A model generated the notes under the pieces. It had not been told where the DNA came from. It made no database searches and was given only the letters and a program-made list of their open reading frames with translations. From positions 1 through 64,000 of the forward strand of contig NZ_JACHGN010000038.1 in assembly GCF_014202315.1 (NCBI RefSeq): 64,000 bases of DNA, written 5' to 3'. A program made the translations under genes and the position numbers. Shown here piece by piece: positions 45,580 to 54,747 of the stretch. Position 1 is the first letter of the stretch. Each line of letters begins with the position of its first letter. The DNA is from Thermocatellispora tengchongensis. Its GTDB lineage: Bacteria > Actinomycetota > Actinomycetes > Streptosporangiales > Streptosporangiaceae.

Positions 45580-47313
45580 CTATGAGGAGGTCTCCTCGGC
45601 GGGGGCGAGCAGGGGCGCGGTGAACAGATCGGCGCGCCGCCGGGCGAGCTGCGGCTTGGCCGCGCACGCGGCGCCGAAGGGGTCGGGGCCGCGCAACGGG
45701 CAGCGCAGCGCGGTCCAGCCGGGCCGCACGGCCAGGGCCTCGTGGCGCGGGGTGGCCACGTGGTCGGGGCAGAACACCCCGCCGGGCACCGGGCCGGCGT
45801 TCGCGAACGCGACCCAGACGTGCGAGTCGCCGGCGCGGAGCCGGGCCGGGTGGGCGAACCAGGGATCGGCGGCGCGGCGTCGCTCCGGCCGGAGCGGTAC
45901 GCGGGTGCCGGCGAAGGCCACCGGGAACGGCCAGGCCGCCGTGGCGGGCACGGCGAGCACGTCGGCCCCGGCCACGGCCAGGGCTCGCGAGGGCTCGAAC
46001 GGCTCCAGTTCCTCACCCGCCAGCAGGCCGAGCACGCCCCACGGCCGCGCGAGCGCGCGGGGCGGCTCCTCCCCGGGCTCGGCCCAGGACGCGTGCGGGC
46101 CCAGGTGGCCGACGTGCCTGCGGGCGATCTCCCCCTCGCCGGCCACCAGGACGACGGCGTACCGGGCACGACCGGGAGAATCGGACGGCAGGTCGGAGGG
46201 CACGGCAAGGGAGGTCACCGCCTCGCAGCCGTGCTCCGCGCACCAGGCGGCCAGCCGGGCCAGCGCGGCCTGGGCGCGATCCGGGTCGGGGCCGCCGCCG
46301 GTCAGGTGGAAGGCCGGCAGCACCGCCAGGCGGGTGCCCTCGGGCGGGGCGGGCAGGTCGCCGGGGTCCGCGTGAAGGACGGCGAGGGTGATCTCGGCGG
46401 CGGAGTCCGCGGGCACGAGGGCGTCGCGGGCCTCGCGGGGCCACGTGGTGGTGCGGGCCAGGGCCCGGTACGCGGCCGGGCGGCGGGCGGCCAGCAGGCG
46501 GCGGCGTACGGGGCGGGCCGCGGCCAGGTCCAGGGTGGCGGTGAACGCCCCGGCCCCGTCGTCCAGCGCGGCGACGACGGAGCCGGTGTGGTCCAGGACG
46601 CAGCTCCCGCCGCTGAACTGCACCGTCCTGCCCGCCAGCCGCTCGGCGCCCGCCTGGTCGGCCGCCACCACCGGCAGGGCGTTCTCCCAGGCGCGCAGCC
46701 GCCAGGTGGCGCTGGGGGCGGGCTCCTCCACCCACGCCGTGGGCAGCGCGACCCAGTCGGCGCCGCGCAGCGCCGCGTACCGCACCGGCTCGGGGTAGTC
46801 GATGTCGGCGCAGATCAGCGGGGCGACCCGGCCCGCCGGGGTGTCCCAGACCGGCGGCGGCAGGTGACCGTCGGCCGCCCACAGCGGGTCGGCGACGAAC
46901 GGGTGCGTCTTGCGGTAGGCGCCCACCGGGCCGTCGGGGCCGATGAGCACGCAGGAGTTGTGCAGGGTGCCCAACACGGGGTCCAGCTCGGGCATGCCGA
47001 GTATCAGCCAGGCCCCGGTCGCGCGGCACAGCCGGGTCAGGCGGCGTACGGAGGGGCCGTCCACCGGCTCGGCCAGGCCGCGCACCGCGTCCTCGTCCGG
47101 CCACAGGTAGCCGGTCAGGGCCATCTCCGGCGTCACGACGACCCGCGCGCCCCCGGCCGCCGCCCGCACGGCCAGCTCCTCGATCGCGGCCAGGTTGGCC
47201 GGCACGTCGCCGTGCGCCGAGACGAGCTGGACGACCCCGACCGTGACGGTCCCGGGGACGGCGGAGGGCGAGGGCTGGGGCATGCGCGCGGGCTCCACTT
47301 CGTACGGGGTCAC
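45580..47313 (-). CDS. Nitrilase-superfamily amidohydrolase with a degenerate second domain
   Basis: A 577-residue protein. The first domain has a complete Glu-Lys-Cys triad: Glu63 in VTPEMALTGY, Lys135 in YRKTHPF and Cys168 in PLICADIDYPE, so it should hydrolyse an amide or nitrile C-N bond. The second half (from about residue 310) repeats the fold (RLAVLPAFHL, GVLGLLAGEELEPFEPSRAL, VAGADVLAVPA) but lacks the Glu and Cys, so it is inactive. The family is normally about 260-330 residues. GTG 47313 overlaps the dehydrogenase stop (GTGA); an internal ATG at 47283 is an alternative. Confidence 0.9.
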   Translation of the reverse strand: MTPYEVEPARMPQPSPSAVPGTVTVGVVQLVSAHGDVPANLAAIEELAVRAAAGGARVVVTPEMALTGYLWPDEDAVRGLAEPVDGPSVRRLTRLCRATGAWLILGMPELDPVLGTLHNSCVLIGPDGPVGAYRKTHPFVADPLWAADGHLPPPVWDTPAGRVAPLICADIDYPEPVRYAALRGADWVALPTAWVEEPAPSATWRLRAWENALPVVAADQAGAERLAGRTVQFSGGSCVLDHTGSVVAALDDGAGAFTATLDLAAARPVRRRLLAARRPAAYRALARTTTWPREARDALVPADSAAEITLAVLHADPGDLPAPPEGTRLAVLPAFHLTGGGPDPDRAQAALARLAAWCAEHGCEAVTSLAVPSDLPSDSPGRARYAVVLVAGEGEIARRHVGHLGPHASWAEPGEEPPRALARPWGVLGLLAGEELEPFEPSRALAVAGADVLAVPATAAWPFPVAFAGTRVPLRPERRRAADPWFAHPARLRAGDSHVWVAFANAGPVPGGVFCPDHVATPRHEALAVRPGWTALRCPLRGPDPFGAACAAKPQLARRRADLFTAPLLAPAEETSS

Positions 47314-48419
47314 TCGAAGACGATCACGCTACGCGTGCGGGTGCCGGCGCGCATCGCGTCGAACGCCTCGTTGACCTCCTCCAGGCGCACGCGGTGGGAG
47401 ATGAGCGAGTCGAGCGGGAGCCGCCCGGCGAGGTACAGGCCGGCCAGGCGCGGGAAGTCCAGGCTCGGCACCGCCCCGCCGTAGTTGGAGCCGATCAGGG
47501 TCTTGCCCGACTCGGCCAGCTCCAGCACGTCGATCCCCGCCTTGACGCCCTGGGGCGGCAGGCCGACGAGCACGCCCACCCCGCCGGTCGTCAGCAGCGA
47601 GGGCAGCGACTCGATCGTCTCCACCCGGCCGATGACCTCGAAGGCGTAGTCGGCGCCGCCGGAGGTGATCTCGGCGACCTCGGCCGCCACCTGCGCGGCG
47701 TCCCCCTGGGAGCGGACGGTGTGGGTGGCGCCGAAGGAGCGGGCCGCGGCCAGCTTCTCCTCGGCGGTGTCCACCGCGACGATCGGGTAGGCGCCGGCCA
47801 GGGCGAGCCCCATCACCACGGCCAGGCCGACACCGCCGCAGCCCACGACGGCGGCGGAGGCCCCGGCCGGGACCCTGGCGTTGTTGACCACCGCGCCGAC
47901 GCCGGTGGTGATCGAGCAGCCGATCAGGCTGGCGACGTCCATCGGCACGTCGGCCGGCACCCGGATCGCGGCCGACTCGGGCACCACGGTGTACTCGCTC
48001 ATCGTGCCCACGGCGAGGTAGGGATAGACGACGCCGGCGGCGTCGCGGAGCCGGGTGGTGCCGTCGGGCAGCAGGCACTCGTTGGAGCGGGTGCCCGTGC
48101 ACGCCCACGCCTTGCCCGCGGCGCAGGCCCGGCAGCGGCGGCACGGGTAGTACCAGGACAGGATCACGCTGTCGCCGGGGGCGACGTCGGTGACGCCGGA
48201 GCCGACCGCCTCGACGATGCCGGCGCCCTCGTGGCCCATCACGGTCGGCGTGGGCAGGGTCCACTCCCCGTCCAGCACGTGCCGGTCGGAGCCGCACACG
48301 CCGGAGGCGGCGATCCGCACCAGCACCTCGCCGGGGCCGGGGTCGGCCACCTGGATCTCGCGGATGGCCAGCTTGTCGCCGCGGCCGTCGTGCACGGCCG
48401 CCAGAGCGGTGCGCGGCAT
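47310..48419 (-). CDS. Zinc-dependent alcohol dehydrogenase (class III-like MDR)
   Basis: A 369-residue medium-chain dehydrogenase. Catalytic zinc ligands are in GVCGSDRH and GHEGAGIVE; the structural zinc set is [15 protein letters not shown]. The NAD-binding loop is [10 protein letters not shown] with Asp in VAVDTAEEK, favouring NAD+. It oxidises an alcohol or aldehyde adduct; its place between the transporter and nitrilase suggests one amine/amide-derived substrate. The ATG shares its A with the transporter stop (TGATG). Confidence 0.93.
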   Translation of the reverse strand: MPRTALAAVHDGRGDKLAIREIQVADPGPGEVLVRIAASGVCGSDRHVLDGEWTLPTPTVMGHEGAGIVEAVGSGVTDVAPGDSVILSWYYPCRRCRACAAGKAWACTGTRSNECLLPDGTTRLRDAAGVVYPYLAVGTMSEYTVVPESAAIRVPADVPMDVASLIGCSITTGVGAVVNNARVPAGASAAVVGCGGVGLAVVMGLALAGAYPIVAVDTAEEKLAAARSFGATHTVRSQGDAAQVAAEVAEITSGGADYAFEVIGRVETIESLPSLLTTGGVGVLVGLPPQGVKAGIDVLELAESGKTLIGSNYGGAVPSLDFPRLAGLYLAGRLPLDSLISHRVRLEEVNEAFDAMRAGTRTRSVIVFE

Positions 48420-49873
48420 CAGTTCCCCCTGTCGTGGACGATCACGGCGCCGCGCTCGCGGCGCCCGGACGCGTACCCGCCGCGCCGCCGGTTGAGGACG
48501 GCGGTGAGCAGCAGGTGGGCGAGGGCGGCCACCACCACGGCCGGCACGGAGGCGGTGAGCACCTCGAAGGCGGGCTGGGTGGCCAGGGTCTGCGGGTTGT
48601 ACAGGGCGACGTAGGCCACCGCCCCGAGCCCGGTGGACAGCAGGCCCGCCAGGTTGAACCCGCCGGTGAAGTGGTACGGGCTCGCCGCGCCGTGGGCGTA
48701 CAGGCCGCGCAGGTCCAGCCGCTGGCGGCGCAGCACGAAGTAGTCGGCGATGACCGTGCCGCAGATCGCGGCCAGGAACGCCCCGCTCCAGGTCACGAAG
48801 ACCAGGAACTGGTCGTACAGCAGGCCGGGCCAGAAGCTGACCAGGGCCGGCAGCACGAAGAACCCGGCCGTCAGCCACTCCCAGCGGACCTTGGCCAGCA
48901 GGTTGCCGCCCGCCTGGCGCAGCGCCAGGCACGTCGAGTAGACGATGGAGGTCAGGCTGGTGAGGTTGGCGAAGGCGATGAACAGCAGGGCCACCACGCC
49001 CAGCCACTCCCCGCCCAGCGGCACCATCCAGACGGTGGGGTCGGAGTCGCCGAGCGTCAGCGCCGCGGCCATGCCGACCACCTGGGCGACGATGGTGGCG
49101 CCGAACAGGCCGATGTAGCCCGGCCACAGGGCGCTGCGCGGCCGGTCGGTGAGCCGGGCCAGGCTGCCCATCACCGGCCACCACGACAGGCCCACGCCCA
49201 GGTTGAACTCCACGGCCAGGGCGAAGTTGAGCCCGTCGTCGGAGAACGGGTTCAGCGCGGGCGCGGCCAGCAGCTCCTGCCAGGAGGTGCGCGACAGCAC
49301 CAGCACGATCATGCCCACGGTGAGCAGGGCCAGGCCGGGGGCGACGACGCGGTTCAGGAACCGCATCGTCAGCGGCCCCTTGGCCAGGATCACCCAGGCG
49401 ATGGCGATGGCCACCAGCGACAGCACCGTCACCAGCAGCGCGTTGGGCCCGAAGTCGGTGCCGAGCACCTGGTTGGACACCTGGGTGGCGGCCCGGCCGA
49501 ACATCACGCCCAGCAGCGCCGACCAGCCCATCTCGGTGAACAGCACCACGGTGAACACCAGCAGGGCCACCCCGCCGAAGCCGAAGGCGCTGCGCAGCAG
49601 GGTGTACTGCTCGACGCCGTAGCGCTGGCTGGACACGACACTGGCCAGCAGCATGATCGCCACGCCGATGGCATTGCCGATGATCATCGCGGCCAGGCCC
49701 TTCTGGAAGCCGACCAGCGCGGCGGTCGAGCCGCCGACCAGGAAGGCCCAGGTGGCGATGGCCAGGCCCACGTTCACCCAGGTGAAGTCGGTGAAGTTCC
49801 ACACGCGCTCGCCGCGGAGCACGGGCAGGGAGCCGAAGGTGGCCTCGCGCCTGACGTCCTCTTCGACCGCCAT
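48419..49873 (-). CDS. NCS1-family nucleobase/allantoin:cation symporter
   Basis: A 484-residue, roughly 12-helix transporter. Family features: [20 protein letters not shown] in the first helix, [38 protein letters not shown] and [16 protein letters not shown]1 carriers import purines, pyrimidines, hydantoins or allantoin. ATG 49873 shares its A with the stop of the 55-residue gene before it (TGATG), fixing the start. Likely regulated by the PucR protein of the same unit. Confidence 0.93.
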   Translation of the reverse strand: MAVEEDVRREATFGSLPVLRGERVWNFTDFTWVNVGLAIATWAFLVGGSTAALVGFQKGLAAMIIGNAIGVAIMLLASVVSSQRYGVEQYTLLRSAFGFGGVALLVFTVVLFTEMGWSALLGVMFGRAATQVSNQVLGTDFGPNALLVTVLSLVAIAIAWVILAKGPLTMRFLNRVVAPGLALLTVGMIVLVLSRTSWQELLAAPALNPFSDDGLNFALAVEFNLGVGLSWWPVMGSLARLTDRPRSALWPGYIGLFGATIVAQVVGMAAALTLGDSDPTVWMVPLGGEWLGVVALLFIAFANLTSLTSIVYSTCLALRQAGGNLLAKVRWEWLTAGFFVLPALVSFWPGLLYDQFLVFVTWSGAFLAAICGTVIADYFVLRRQRLDLRGLYAHGAASPYHFTGGFNLAGLLSTGLGAVAYVALYNPQTLATQPAFEVLTASVPAVVVAALAHLLLTAVLNRRRGGYASGRRERGAVIVHDRGN

Positions 49874-50040
49874 CACGCCATCACCCATCCGATCACGGTG
49901 AGCGCGGCGACGAGGAGCACGAGCATCCACAGGTCCACCGCGGGCAGCGGGGCGTGGGCGGCGTCACCCGCCTCGTCCTCCTCCAGCGCGCGCAGCCGCC
50001 GCTCCAGCTCGGCCCGCAGGGCCGGGTCCTGTACGTCCAT
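49873..50040 (-). CDS. 55-residue single-pass membrane peptide, NCS1 partner
   Basis: A small protein with an acidic amphipathic N-terminus (MDVQDPALRAELERRLRALE) and one C-terminal membrane helix (LWMLVLLVAALTVIGWVMA). GGGAGGAC lies 5 nt before the ATG. It is first in the operon and translationally coupled to the NCS1 transporter, the pattern of small accessory subunits of secondary transporters. Confidence 0.8.
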   Translation of the reverse strand: MDVQDPALRAELERRLRALEEDEAGDAAHAPLPAVDLWMLVLLVAALTVIGWVMA

Positions 50041-50470
50041 ATGTCCTCCCGCACCGGCCGGGCGGCGGCGCACGACAGGCCGCCGGCCGCGTGACCGGTG
50101 TGGGACACACCGTAAGCGCACGCACCGGGTTCCGTTCCCGCTGTGTTTCCGCTGCTCGGCCCGCCGCACTGGCGGTTTTACCGCGTCCGCGGGGCTCAGC
50201 CGCCCAGGGGGCGAGGACGGGCTCGCCGTCCTGGCCGCGAGGGGCGAGGCCGGCCCGTGTATGGCCATCCCGCCGGACCGCCGGATGGCCGGCCTTCCGG
50301 AACCCCGCGTCCCGGTTCAACTCTTCGGCAAATCTCGGCCGAATGAACGGAACAGCGACGAGGCCCCGTTAAAGGCGCCTCCATCGGCCGCGCGCCGCGC
50401 AATCCAGGGAGCTGGGAACACCGCGTTTCCGCCGCCCGTCGCGAGGCCCTGGAGGCCCGGACCGGCGGCC
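50041..50470. other. Divergent control region of the NCS1 and fmdB operons
   Basis: No convincing gene. AT-richer patches occur at 50325-50400. The promoter of the minus-strand operon must lie near 50050-50150, but no clear hexamers stand out. Confidence 0.5.
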
Positions 50471-50499
50471 TTGACAGTGCGGTTGGGCGGGGGTTACGT
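50471..50499 (+). promoter_or_regulatory. Promoter of the fmdB-amiS-fmdA operon
   Basis: TTGACA (50471-50476), 17-bp spacer and TTACGT (50494-50499), about 67 bp before the fmdB start. Confidence 0.6.
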
Positions 50500-50520
50500 G
50501 GAAAGGAGCCACTGATCGGC

Positions 50521-50551
50521 GCAGGCAAAAGAGCCGCGGGGCTTGGCCTGC
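50521..50551 (+). promoter_or_regulatory. Hairpin in the fmdB leader
   Basis: GCAGGC (50521-50526) pairs with GCCTGC (50546-50551), and inside it AGCC pairs with GGCT around a GCGG loop. It sits between the promoter and the start codon, so it may control translation or be a small aptamer. I do not recognise a known class. Confidence 0.4.
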
Positions 50552-50565
50552 CGTGGGGACTTCCT

Positions 50566-50841
50566 ATGACAACGTATGAATATCGCTGTCAGGAGTGCGG
50601 GCGCTTCGACGTGAACATGCCCATGGGGACCGCTCCTGAGGATTTCGAATGCGCGAAATGCCATCGGGCGGCCGCGCGGGTGTTCTCGGCGCCGCACCTC
50701 GCCCGGATGCCCTCGGGCCTGGCCGCGGCGCTCGCCCGGGAGGAGCAGAGCCGGGAGGCGCCCCAGGTCGTCACGGAGGTCCCCGGCCGGCGGCGGGAAC
50801 GGCCGCCGCACCCGGCGCTGGGACGGCTGCCCCGGCCCTGA
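50566..50841 (+). CDS. fmdB: FmdB-family zinc-ribbon protein
   Basis: A 91-residue protein with the FmdB zinc ribbon: YEYRCQECG and FECAKCHRAA give two CxxC knuckles. A basic, Pro-rich tail follows. FmdB proteins accompany formamidase/acetamidase genes and are thought to be regulatory. First in the operon with an amide channel and an acetamidase/formamidase. Confidence 0.9.
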   Translation: MTTYEYRCQECGRFDVNMPMGTAPEDFECAKCHRAAARVFSAPHLARMPSGLAAALAREEQSREAPQVVTEVPGRRRERPPHPALGRLPRP

Positions 50842-50885
50842 CCGGCTGGATGAGGACCGGCTGGATGAGGAGCGGCTGGATGAGA
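50841..50885 (+). repeat. Three tandem 15-bp repeats between fmdB and amiS
   Basis: ACCGGCTGGATGAGG occurs twice exactly and once as AGCGGCTGGATGAGA. Each copy holds a GATGAGG Shine-Dalgarno-like element, and the tract ends just before amiS. Confidence 0.9.
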
Positions 50886-50904
50886 ATGAGGATGTGCGTC
50901 TGAG

Positions 50905-51579
50905 ATGGGAGCCGTCGGACTGCTGTACGTCGGCGCGGTGCTCTTTCTCAACGGGCTGATGCTCCTGGGAAAGGTCGAGCCGCGCGCGGCGGGAATTTTC
51001 AACCTCTTCGTCGGCGCGCTGCAGGTGATCACGCCCACGGTGCTGATCATCGCCAATCTCGCCAGACCGGCCCAGATTCTCGGCGCGTCGGGGATCTATC
51101 TCTTCGGTTTCACGTACCTGTATGTCGGAATCAATCTGCTCGGTGGGTTCGACACCACCGGAGTCGGCTATTTCTCGCTTTTCGTGGCCGTCGCGGCGCT
51201 CGGATACTCCTACGCGAACTTCCGGATTCTCGGTGATCCGGCGTTCGGGGTCATCTGGCTGTACTGGGCGTTCCTGTGGTTCCTGTTCTTCCTGCTGCTC
51301 GGTCTGAAACGGGAGGCCCTGACCGGCTACACCGGCTGGGTGACCGCGATCCAGGGGTGGGTCACCGCGGCGATTCCGGCGTTCATGATTCTCACCGGCC
51401 TGTGGCGGAACACGGCCCTCCTCGCGGTGATCCTGGCCGTGCTGGGCGTGGTGGTCTTCGCCGCGCTGTGGCCGTTGACGCACATGCGCCCGTCGGCCCC
51501 CGCCGAGCCGAGCCCCGGTGGGGGAGAGGCGCCGCTGGCGAGAGGGCGCGAGCACAGACACCGCCCGCGCTGGATCTGA
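50905..51579 (+). CDS. amiS: AmiS/UreI-family amide/urea channel
   Basis: A 224-residue membrane protein with about six to seven helices. The AmiS/UreI signature is visible in VGLLYVGAVLFLNGLMLLG, FNLFVGALQVITPT, GFTYLYVGINLLGGFDTTGV and IWLYWAFLWFLFFLLLGL. It passes short-chain amides or urea into the cell for the FmdA amidohydrolase encoded next. The C-terminal tail is hydrophilic. The nearest clear ribosome-like GAGGA is 12 nt upstream, so initiation may use the repeat tract. Confidence 0.92.
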   Translation: MGAVGLLYVGAVLFLNGLMLLGKVEPRAAGIFNLFVGALQVITPTVLIIANLARPAQILGASGIYLFGFTYLYVGINLLGGFDTTGVGYFSLFVAVAALGYSYANFRILGDPAFGVIWLYWAFLWFLFFLLLGLKREALTGYTGWVTAIQGWVTAAIPAFMILTGLWRNTALLAVILAVLGVVVFAALWPLTHMRPSAPAEPSPGGGEAPLARGREHRHRPRWI

Positions 51580-51602
51580 TCACGCAATGAAAGGCCACCA
51601 TC

Positions 51603-52850
51603 ATGCCGAACGTCATATTCACCGTCGACCAGTCGATGTCGATGCGCGACCAGAAGGTGCCCGGGCACAATCGCTGGCATCCGGACATCCCGGTGGTGGA
51701 CATGGTACGGCCGGGCGACGAGTTCCGGCTGGAATGCCGGGAGTGGACCGACGCCCAGATAGGGAACAACGACTCCGCGAACGACGTACGGGACGTGGAC
51801 CTGTCCCGTGCGCACATGCTGAGCGGGCCCATCGGGATCGAGGGGGCCGAACCCGGTGACCTGCTGATCGTCGACATCCTCGATCTCGGCCCCGTCCCGC
51901 AGCAGGTCGGCGACGCCCCCGGACAGGGCTGGGGATACACCGGCGTGTTCGCCAAGGCGAACGGCGGCGGCTTCCTGACCGACTACTTCCCCGACGCCTA
52001 CAAGGCGATCTGGGACTTCCACGGCCAGGTCGCGACCTCACGCCACCTGCCCGGTATCCGCTACACCGGCATCACCCACCCGGGCCTGTTCGGCACCGCG
52101 CCGTCGGAGGAGCTGCTGGCGTCGTGGAACCGGCGCGAGGAGGCCCTCGTCGCCACCGACCCGGATCGAGTCCCGCCGCTCGGGCTGCTGCCGCTGACCG
52201 ACAACGCCCTCGCGGGCACCGCGACCGGCGACCTCGCGGACCGGATCGCGCGCGAGGGGGCGCGCACGGTCCCGGCCCGGGAGAACGGCGGCAACCACGA
52301 CATCAAGAACTTCACCCGCGGAGCCCGGGTCTTCTACCCGGTACACGTCAAGGACGCCAAACTCTCCGGAGGCGACCTGCACTTCAGCCAGGGCGACGGC
52401 GAGATCACCTTCTGCGGCGCCATCGAGATGGGCGGTTTCATCGACTTCCACGTCGACCTCATCAAGGGCGGCATGGAGAAGTACGGCGTGACCACCAATC
52501 CGATATTCATGCCCGGCAACGTCGAGCCGCGGTACTCGGAGTTCATGTCCTTCATCGGGATCTCCGTGGACCACGACACCGACACCAACTACTACATGGA
52601 CGCCACGGTCGCGTACCGCAGGGCGTGCCTCAACGCCGTCGAATACCTCAAGAGGTGGGGCTACTCCGGCGAGCAGGCGTACCTGCTCCTCGGCTCGGCG
52701 CCCATCGAGGGGCGCGTCAGCGGCATCGTGGACATCCCCAACGCCTGCTGCTCGCTCTACCTGCCCACCGCGATCTTCGACTTCGACGTGCGCCCGAACG
52801 CCGAGGGCCCGGTCAGGAAGGATCGTGGTCAGTGTGCCGTGACGAGCTGA
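51603..52850 (+). CDS. fmdA: Acetamidase/formamidase
   Basis: A 415-residue FmdA-type amidohydrolase converting formamide or short amides to acid and ammonia. Conserved segments: VPGHNRWHPDIP, VRPGDEFRLECREWTDAQIG, GIEGAEPGDLLIVDILDL, ENGGNHDIKNFTRG (metal and active-site region), VHVKDAKLSGGDLHFSQGDGE and EPRYSEFMSFIGISVD. GAAAGG precedes the ATG. It completes a channel-plus-enzyme module for amide nitrogen, divergent from an NCS1/nitrilase operon of similar purpose. Confidence 0.95.
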   Translation: MPNVIFTVDQSMSMRDQKVPGHNRWHPDIPVVDMVRPGDEFRLECREWTDAQIGNNDSANDVRDVDLSRAHMLSGPIGIEGAEPGDLLIVDILDLGPVPQQVGDAPGQGWGYTGVFAKANGGGFLTDYFPDAYKAIWDFHGQVATSRHLPGIRYTGITHPGLFGTAPSEELLASWNRREEALVATDPDRVPPLGLLPLTDNALAGTATGDLADRIAREGARTVPARENGGNHDIKNFTRGARVFYPVHVKDAKLSGGDLHFSQGDGEITFCGAIEMGGFIDFHVDLIKGGMEKYGVTTNPIFMPGNVEPRYSEFMSFIGISVDHDTDTNYYMDATVAYRRACLNAVEYLKRWGYSGEQAYLLLGSAPIEGRVSGIVDIPNACCSLYLPTAIFDFDVRPNAEGPVRKDRGQCAVTS

Positions 52851-52969
52851 CGGCGGTGCCCGGACGATGGGGAGCGTGATCGAGGCGCGACCGCCTGGAC
52901 CGGAGGATGATTCGCCTGCGAGCAGGGCCTGGTCCGGCCGGGCGAGCCTGGGCGGCGTACCCTCAGATC

Positions 52970-53470
52970 ATGAATCTTCGTGACATACCCGTTCGGACGC
53001 TGACGGGCGAGCCGACCACGCTGGCGGAGGTCGTGGGCGACCGGGCGGCCCTGGTGGTCAACGTGGCGTCCCGATGCGGCCTGACGCCGCAGTACACCGG
53101 CCTGGTCCGGCTGCAGAGCCGGTACGGCGACCGGGGCTTCACCGTGGTCGGCGTGCCCTGCAACCAGTTCGCCGGTCAGGAGCCGGGCACGGCCGAGGAG
53201 ATCCAGGAGTTCTGCTCGCGGACCTACGGGGTGGACTTCCCGCTGCTGGAGAAGACGGAGGTCAACGGCGCGGGCAGGCACCCCCTCTACGCCGCGCTGA
53301 CCGAGACGCCCGACGCGGCGGGCGAGGCGGGCGACGTCCAGTGGAACTTCGAGAAGTTCCTGGTGGACGCGGACGGGAACTGCGTGGCCAGGTTCCGCCC
53401 GCGGGTCGAGCCGGAGGACGACGAGGTCGTCGCCGCCATCGAGAAGGTGGTGTCGCCGGGGCCCGCGTGA
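52970..53470 (+). CDS. Glutathione peroxidase-family peroxidase
   Basis: A 166-residue thioredoxin-fold peroxidase. The active-site tetrad is visible: Cys in VASRCGLTPQY, Gln in CNQFAGQEPG, Trp and Asn in VQWNFEKFLV. The bacterial enzyme uses Cys rather than selenocysteine and probably takes electrons from thioredoxin or mycothiol systems. There is no ribosome site, and a TACCCT -10-like hexamer lies at 52958-52963, 7 bp from the ATG, so the mRNA may be leaderless. Confidence 0.93.
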   Translation: MNLRDIPVRTLTGEPTTLAEVVGDRAALVVNVASRCGLTPQYTGLVRLQSRYGDRGFTVVGVPCNQFAGQEPGTAEEIQEFCSRTYGVDFPLLEKTEVNGAGRHPLYAALTETPDAAGEAGDVQWNFEKFLVDADGNCVARFRPRVEPEDDEVVAAIEKVVSPGPA

Positions 53471-53484
53471 TGGCCGGCGGCGCC

Positions 53485-53548
53485 GATTCGATGACGCGCT
53501 GATTCGATGACGCGCCCGATTCGATGACGTGCTGATTCGATGACGCAG
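53485..53548 (+). repeat. Four tandem 16-17-bp repeats after the peroxidase gene
   Basis: Units starting GATTCGATGACG begin at 53485, 53501, 53518 and 53534, differing only in the last few bases (CGCT, CGCCC, TGCT, CAGT). They begin 14 bp after the peroxidase stop. Confidence 0.9.
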
Positions 53549-53661
53549 TGACGGTCGCTTGGGCGTGCCCGGGGTGTGACGCGTCCCCGGCCCGCCCATG
53601 CCGGCCGGGCGCGACCTGCACAGGCCCTGGGCAGAAGGGCCGGACGGGACCGGGACGGGCG

Positions 53662-53991
53662 TCAGGCGCCGTTGAGCCGCCGCAGCGATTCCATCCTGAT
53701 CAGAGCCAGCCCGCTCTGTCCGATGCGTCCTATGCCATCGGACTGGTACCCCTCGGGGTAGGTGTACCGGTTGGCGACGATCTCACCGCCGGTGGTCATC
53801 ACCCGGGTGCGTACGGTGCCGCAGGTGGAGCACTCCACCGTCCACGACACGCGCCCGTCGCTGCGGCGCACGGTGGATCTGGCCTGATCCCATGCGTGTG
53901 CCCAGGTGCGGCACATCAGGTAGCCGTCGGGGAGTCGCTCGGCGAAGCGGGCCACATCCTCTAACCGCGCCATGTGCGGGTGTTCGCTCAT
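53662..53991 (-). CDS. 109-residue protein with a zinc-ribbon-like motif, function unknown
   Basis: AAGGA precedes the ATG. The sequence LPDGYLMCRTWAHAWDQARS, then WTVECSTCGTVRTR has Cys, His and a CxxC, so it probably binds zinc. The following RYTYPEGYQSDGIGRI is conserved-looking. Similar small proteins occur around actinomycete mobile elements and phages, from memory; I see no integrase here. It may bind nucleic acid. Confidence 0.7.
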   Translation of the reverse strand: MSEHPHMARLEDVARFAERLPDGYLMCRTWAHAWDQARSTVRRSDGRVSWTVECSTCGTVRTRVMTTGGEIVANRYTYPEGYQSDGIGRIGQSGLALIRMESLRRLNGA

Positions 53992-54104
53992 CCGCCAGAT
54001 CCTTAAATTTCTGCAAACCGGCCGATAACGATGATCAAAGTGTAGCGTCTGCTTCGATGGTGTTCGATGGCCGGGGCATCACATCATTCTGAGCCGCCCC
54101 ATCG

Positions 54105-54524
54105 TCAGCCGCTGGTGCCGCCCGGCGGGGGGTCGATGAGCCGGAAGTGGAGGCAGACGACCTCGGAGGAGTCGTCGACCTCGTACCCCTCCGCCAGCCA
54201 GTACCGGCGATGCACCTCCCGCCAGTCGTCGATGGACGCGTACCCCTCGCCCTCGGCCAGCGCGAACTCCCACGGCACCGCGGCGAACGGCAGCACCTCG
54301 ACCCCGGTGACCTCCACCTCGGCCACCCTGCCGCCGTCGTCGTCCACGATGACGAGGCGCTCGCCGAGGTGTTCGAGCGGTTCGGACTCCGCGCGGTAGT
54401 CGAGCTCCATCAGGCCGGCGGTCGCCTGCTTGGCGCCGGCCAGCACCAGGCCGTTCAGCAGGGCGCGCATCCTGCCGGGGGTGCCCAGCGGGATCGTCCG
54501 CAGCCCGTCCACCCGTGGCCACAC
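54105..54524 (-). CDS. ASCH-domain protein
   Basis: A 139-residue PUA-like ASCH protein, a fold that binds RNA or modified nucleosides. The typical core is GTPGRMRALLNGLVLAGAKQ, TAGL, LVIVDDDGGRVAEVEVTGVE and FALAEGEGYASIDDWREVHR. GTG 54524 has GAGGAG 7 nt upstream. Function in actinomycetes is unclear; some relatives degrade modified cytidines. Confidence 0.85.
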   Translation of the reverse strand: MWPRVDGLRTIPLGTPGRMRALLNGLVLAGAKQATAGLMELDYRAESEPLEHLGERLVIVDDDGGRVAEVEVTGVEVLPFAAVPWEFALAEGEGYASIDDWREVHRRYWLAEGYEVDDSSEVVCLHFRLIDPPPGGTSG

Positions 54525-54668
54525 AGCGGCACTCCTCGTGAGATCCGGCCGGCTGGGTCACGGCCACGATACCGCCGCCCGCGCGGCGCGGCGGGGGTGT
54601 CGCCTACGATGCCGGTGACACGTACAAGGCCGGTGATGCCCGGCCCGGTCGGAGTTCCGGAGGTGCCC

Positions 54669-54722
54669 ATGCGACGCAGCGAGGTCACGGCCACCGCTTC
54701 GCGAGGGCGCCGCACCGGCTGA
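54669..54722 (+). CDS. Possible 17-residue leader peptide before the MFS exporter
   Basis: ATG 54669 follows GGAGG with short spacing and encodes MRRSEVTATASRGRRTG. Two hairpins follow before the TTG start of the exporter gene. The layout resembles translational attenuation leaders of resistance exporters. Confidence 0.35.
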   Translation: MRRSEVTATASRGRRTG

Positions 54723-54747
54723 CCCGGGTCGCACCCGGCGAGCCCGA

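Noticed and set aside
50841-50885. CRISPR-like array
   Set aside because: Units are contiguous 15-mers with no spacers and no cas genes nearby.
53485-53548. CRISPR-like or attachment-site repeats
   Set aside because: Units are head-to-tail without spacers; no integrase or tRNA gene is adjacent.
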